Assembly: GCA_042663485.1 (NCBI GenBank)
Contig: JBHTAF010000003.1
Reading direction: 5' to 3' (one strand)
Length of the DNA: 64,000 bases
Origin: Natronosalvus sp042663485
Lineage (GTDB): Archaea > Halobacteriota > Halobacteria > Halobacteriales > Natrialbaceae
Shown here: piece after piece, positions 61,368 to 64,000 of the stretch
Layout of the letters: the number at the start of each line of letters is the position of its first letter
How positions within the stretch are numbered: position 1 is the stretch's first letter
Position numbers and translations under genes: made by a program
The notes under the pieces: model-generated
Seen by the model: only the letters and a program-made list of their open reading frames with translations
What the model was told of the DNA's origin: nothing
The model's database searches: none

Positions 61368-61859
61368 ATGTCACTCGCAGCCGACACGCGACGGGCGGTC
61401 GACGCCCACCCGTTTCTCCACACCGCGCTCCGTGCTGGCGTGGTGAACTACACTGCCGCCGCTCGCTTTCTCGCAGTGGACGGCGAAGCCGATGCGATCG
61501 CGACAGCGCTCAGACGCTACGCCGACGAACTCGAGCCGCTCGAGTCGGACGAGCGGGGCGTCCGTGTCCGCATGCAAAGCGGCGTCGGACCGGTCGACGA
61601 CTCCAACGAGGCGCTCCTGGCGGTCGGCTCGGCCGTCCTCGGAACCGGGGGCGACTCGAGTACGTATACGGCCATCGTCGCGACGGGTGCGGTGGATGCA
61701 CGGGCGGTTTCGACGGCACTCGCATCGCTTACGATCTCGGGTATCGAGGTGGTCGCCGTCGGGTTCGAACCCGGAACGCTGGTCGTCACGGTCGAGCGTC
61801 TCGACGGAGCGAACGCCGTTCGGGCGGTCGAGGGCGCCCTGGAGACGACACTCGAGTGA
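61368..61859 (+). CDS. Conserved haloarchaeal protein of unknown function
   Basis: Encodes 163 aa. The N-terminal helical region (TRRAVDAHPFLHTALRAGVVNYTAAARFLAVDGEADAIATALRRYADEL) looks like a three-helix DNA-binding-like start. It is followed by strands such as TYTAIVATGAVDARAVSTALASLTISGIEVVAVGFEPGTLVVTVERLDG, an ACT-like alpha/beta pattern. A ligand-sensing regulator is one possible reading. It diverges from the bolA gene by 146 bases and converges on the phosphate transporter gene. Confidence 0.78.
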   Translation: MSLAADTRRAVDAHPFLHTALRAGVVNYTAAARFLAVDGEADAIATALRRYADELEPLESDERGVRVRMQSGVGPVDDSNEALLAVGSAVLGTGGDSSTYTAIVATGAVDARAVSTALASLTISGIEVVAVGFEPGTLVVTVERLDGANAVRAVEGALETTLE

Positions 61860-61898
61860 GTAGGAGAGTATCGGACTTCGAGTGAAGCGGTTCCCGCG

Positions 61899-63044
61899 TC
61901 AGTACACCGGTACAACGGAGAAGACGGCGTAGGCGGCGACGGTCGCAACGACCGGGATCACGTGCTGGAGCGTGAGCACGCGGGCGCTCTCGAACGGATC
62001 GAACTCGAGCTCGGGTTCGGACGAGTTGTCCTTCGACGCGATGGCTCCCCTGGCCTCGACAGGATCGAGGCCTCCATCGCCGACGGGCGAGCGTATTCGG
62101 TCGCCGGAATCGTCGTCGCCGCGGAGAGTCCGACTCCACCCGAGTCCTGCGATGGAAACTGTCGCAACGATCACGAAACTCGCGGGGATACCCAGTAGCG
62201 AGAGTGTGGTGATGATGGCCGCACTGACTGTCGACGCAACGAGCGCGGCAGGGAGGGGAAGTTCGACAATATCGTTGCCCAGCGTCTCGAGTGTTCGTCG
62301 AGCGATCGTCAGCGCACCCAGGGCGGCGGCGGCCGATCCCAGAACGATGCCGACTGGCATGTCGATTACGCCACCGCCGATCAGCGGCGCGACGATGTTC
62401 GCGATGTTGGAGGTACCGGAACTGAACGCCATGAGACAGCCGACGACGACGACCACACCCCCGGCGAGCAATTCGTCGCGCTGACTCGAGGTGACGGTCA
62501 TAGAAGGGATCGTTCCCGAGTGGTCCACGGCAAACAGCGGTTCGTTCGAACTCGATTCCGAGATCCAGTCGTCGATCCGCTGGTAGTAGAAGTACCCGAC
62601 GGCAACCGAGACAGCGAACCCGGCAATGGGCGCGACGATCCACCAGAAGACGATCTCTCGCATCGTGGCCCACTGCAGTTCGCCGCTGGCCACACCCAGG
62701 CCGGCGATCGCCCCGACGGTGGTCATCGAGGTCGAGGCCGGAACGCCGGTCCGATTGCCGGCGAACAGCACGAGGCCGATGAGGCCGAGAATAACGATGC
62801 TCGACTCGAGCGTGAAGAGCGACGAATCGTGCAGTACCTGCTGTCCGAGCGTGTCGACGACGCGACGGCCGATCGTCGCCGCACCGAGACCGAAGAAGAC
62901 GGCCATCAACCCCCCGGCGACGACTTTCGGTACGAGCGACGCTCCGACGGCAGGTCCGAACGCCGGCGCCGTCGTCGAGCCTCCGATGTTGAATCCGACG
63001 AAAACCGCGATGAGAAGCGAGAAGAGTAGCAGTAGCTCGGGCAT
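61899..63044 (-). CDS. Inorganic phosphate transporter (Pit family)
   Basis: Encodes 381 aa from ATG 63044 (MPELLLLFSLLIAVFVGFNIGG). About ten hydrophobic spans in two inverted repeats. Pit signatures are GFNIGGSTTAPAFGPAVGAS and the second-half FSSGTSNIANIVAPLIGGGV, equivalent to the conserved GxNDxxN motif. Cytosolic linker between spans 7-8 is acidic. It is a low-affinity phosphate:cation symporter; sulfate transport is also possible in this family. Confidence 0.88.
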   Translation of the reverse strand: MPELLLLFSLLIAVFVGFNIGGSTTAPAFGPAVGASLVPKVVAGGLMAVFFGLGAATIGRRVVDTLGQQVLHDSSLFTLESSIVILGLIGLVLFAGNRTGVPASTSMTTVGAIAGLGVASGELQWATMREIVFWWIVAPIAGFAVSVAVGYFYYQRIDDWISESSSNEPLFAVDHSGTIPSMTVTSSQRDELLAGGVVVVVGCLMAFSSGTSNIANIVAPLIGGGVIDMPVGIVLGSAAAALGALTIARRTLETLGNDIVELPLPAALVASTVSAAIITTLSLLGIPASFVIVATVSIAGLGWSRTLRGDDDSGDRIRSPVGDGGLDPVEARGAIASKDNSSEPELEFDPFESARVLTLQHVIPVVATVAAYAVFSVVPVY

Positions 63045-63202
63045 TGTCTCAACGTTTCGAAATCCGCAGATAACGCTTCGCCCAAAATAGCTTGGAGGTG
63101 TAGAGCGCGGAACGCAAGCCGTCGGGTGGTCGAATGGGGGCCGTGTCGACGTTCGACACCGTATCCGACGCTTTAAGGTTCGCCCGCGAGGACACTCGAG
63201 TA

Positions 63203-64000
63203 ATGACCCTGCACGTGACGAATACGTTGACGGGCGAAAAAGAGCCGTTCGAGCCACAGGATCCCGATAACGTCCTCCTTTACTACTGTGGCCTGACGGT
63301 TTCGGACCCGCCCCACCTCGGGCACGCCCGCTCCTGGGTGCACGTCGACGTGATGCACCGCTGGCTCGAGCACATCGGCTACGGCGTCCGTCACGTCGAG
63401 AACTTCACCGACGTCAACGAGAAAATCGTCGCCCGCATCGGCCAGGACGACCTCGGCGACGACGAAGCCGCAGTCGCCGAAACCTACGTCCAGCGGACGA
63501 TCGAGGACATGCGCTCGCTGAACCTCCTGCGGGCGGAGGTCTACCCCAGGGTATCGGAACACGTCCCCGAGATAATCGACCTCGTGGAGACGCTCGTCGA
63601 GTCAGATTACGCCTACGAGTCCAACGGCTCGGTCTACTTCGACGTGACGACGTTCGAGAACTACGGCGCGCTCTCGAACCAGGACATCGAGTCGATCGAA
63701 GCGCAGGGCGAACCCGACGAACAGGCCGAGAAGCGCCATCCTGCCGACTTCGCGCTCTGGAAGGCAGGTCCGGTCTCGGAGGAGGCCGTCCACGAACACA
63801 GCAAGGGTGCGACCTGGGAGAAGACCCCAACCGGCCAGACCTGGGACTCGCCGTGGGGCGAGGGGCGACCGGGCTGGCACATCGAGTGTTCGGCGATGAG
63901 CATGACCCACCTCGGGGAGACCCTCGACGTTCACGTCGGCGGCCGGGACCTCGTCTTCCCCCACCACGAGAACGAGATCGCCCAGAGCGAGGCCGCGACG
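63203..64000 (+). CDS. cysS: Cysteinyl-tRNA synthetase, N-terminal part (partial)
   Basis: The first 266 codons run from ATG 63203 to the end of the window without a stop. Features of class I CysRS: zinc/ATP region VLLYYCGLTVSDPPHLGHARSW (HIGH motif as HLGH, zinc Cys in YYCG), FTDVNEKIVARI, DFALWKAGP, GRPGWHIECSAMSM and DLVFPHHENEIAQSEA. The KMSKS loop and anticodon domain lie beyond the window. It attaches Cys to tRNA(Cys). Confidence 0.95.
   Translation, partial: MTLHVTNTLTGEKEPFEPQDPDNVLLYYCGLTVSDPPHLGHARSWVHVDVMHRWLEHIGYGVRHVENFTDVNEKIVARIGQDDLGDDEAAVAETYVQRTIEDMRSLNLLRAEVYPRVSEHVPEIIDLVETLVESDYAYESNGSVYFDVTTFENYGALSNQDIESIEAQGEPDEQAEKRHPADFALWKAGPVSEEAVHEHSKGATWEKTPTGQTWDSPWGEGRPGWHIECSAMSMTHLGETLDVHVGGRDLVFPHHENEIAQSEAAT

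Noticed and set aside
61758..61778. T-arm-like GGGTTCGAACCC sequence
   Set aside because: Within a coding sequence; palindromic by codon use, and no other tRNA arms fit.
1..64000. CRISPR arrays, rRNA operons or intact insertion sequences
   Set aside because: No regularly spaced direct repeats with spacers, no rRNA-like sequence and no transposase motif were seen.

Overview
The window looks like a chromosomal segment of a halophilic archaeon (class Halobacteria; a Natrialbaceae-like genome is my guess, not demonstrated). Predicted proteins are strongly acidic, third codon positions are GC-rich and CTCGAG is frequent. Promoters are archaeal TATA boxes, several of them 25-30 bases from the start codon and so implying leaderless mRNAs. 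Archaeal markers are present: RNA polymerase subunit Rpo11, diphthamide synthase Dph2, a salactin/volactin-type actin, and Tat-type lipoprotein and secretion signals.

Layout. 1-800: the 3' end of gatA and a small conserved protein. 855-12124 (all minus strand): a winged-helix regulator, an NRDE protein, then a nearly complete menaquinone cluster, transcribed menF, menD, cation/proton antiporter, menB, thiE, menA, menC, menE. 12318-18000: a P1B-like ATPase with altered metal-site motifs, a group-1 truncated haemoglobin with an internal gap, an ABC exporter pair and a small Mo-cofactor oxidoreductase. 18200-28000: housekeeping and small genes (hisF, rpo11, rhomboid protease, METTL5-like methyltransferase, actin homologue and a membrane protein, YlbF-like protein, dph2). 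27900-34700: Tat-exported superoxide dismutase, UlaG-like hydrolase, a very acidic coiled-coil protein, a HisG-like protein, and an ArnA/ArnD-like formyltransferase and deacetylase pair.

34736-46321 is a coherent galactoside-utilisation locus. It holds an IclR regulator divergent from a sugar ABC transporter (binding lipoprotein, two permeases, ATPase), galactonate dehydratase, an SDR dehydrogenase, a GH42 beta-galactosidase and a GH36-type alpha-galactosidase. The inferred route is uptake of galactosides, hydrolysis to galactose, oxidation to galactonate and dehydration to 2-keto-3-deoxygalactonate. Two dyad-symmetric candidate operators lie in the regulator/transporter intergenic region.

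46450-50200: a universal stress protein, about 1.9 kb with no convincing gene, and a DUF5805-like/tyrosine recombinase pair. 50323-64000: glycerate 2-kinase, an HSL-type esterase head-to-head with kynureninase, two paralogous two-gene PH-domain membrane cassettes flanking a zinc-finger protein and fumarase, a BolA protein, a conserved protein, a Pit-type phosphate transporter and the 5' part of cysS.

The best leads are the two PH-domain cassettes, the altered P1B ATPase, the gapped haemoglobin, the formyltransferase/deacetylase pair, the actin homologue neighbourhood and the alpha/beta-galactoside locus. No CRISPR array, rRNA, tRNA or intact insertion sequence was found.
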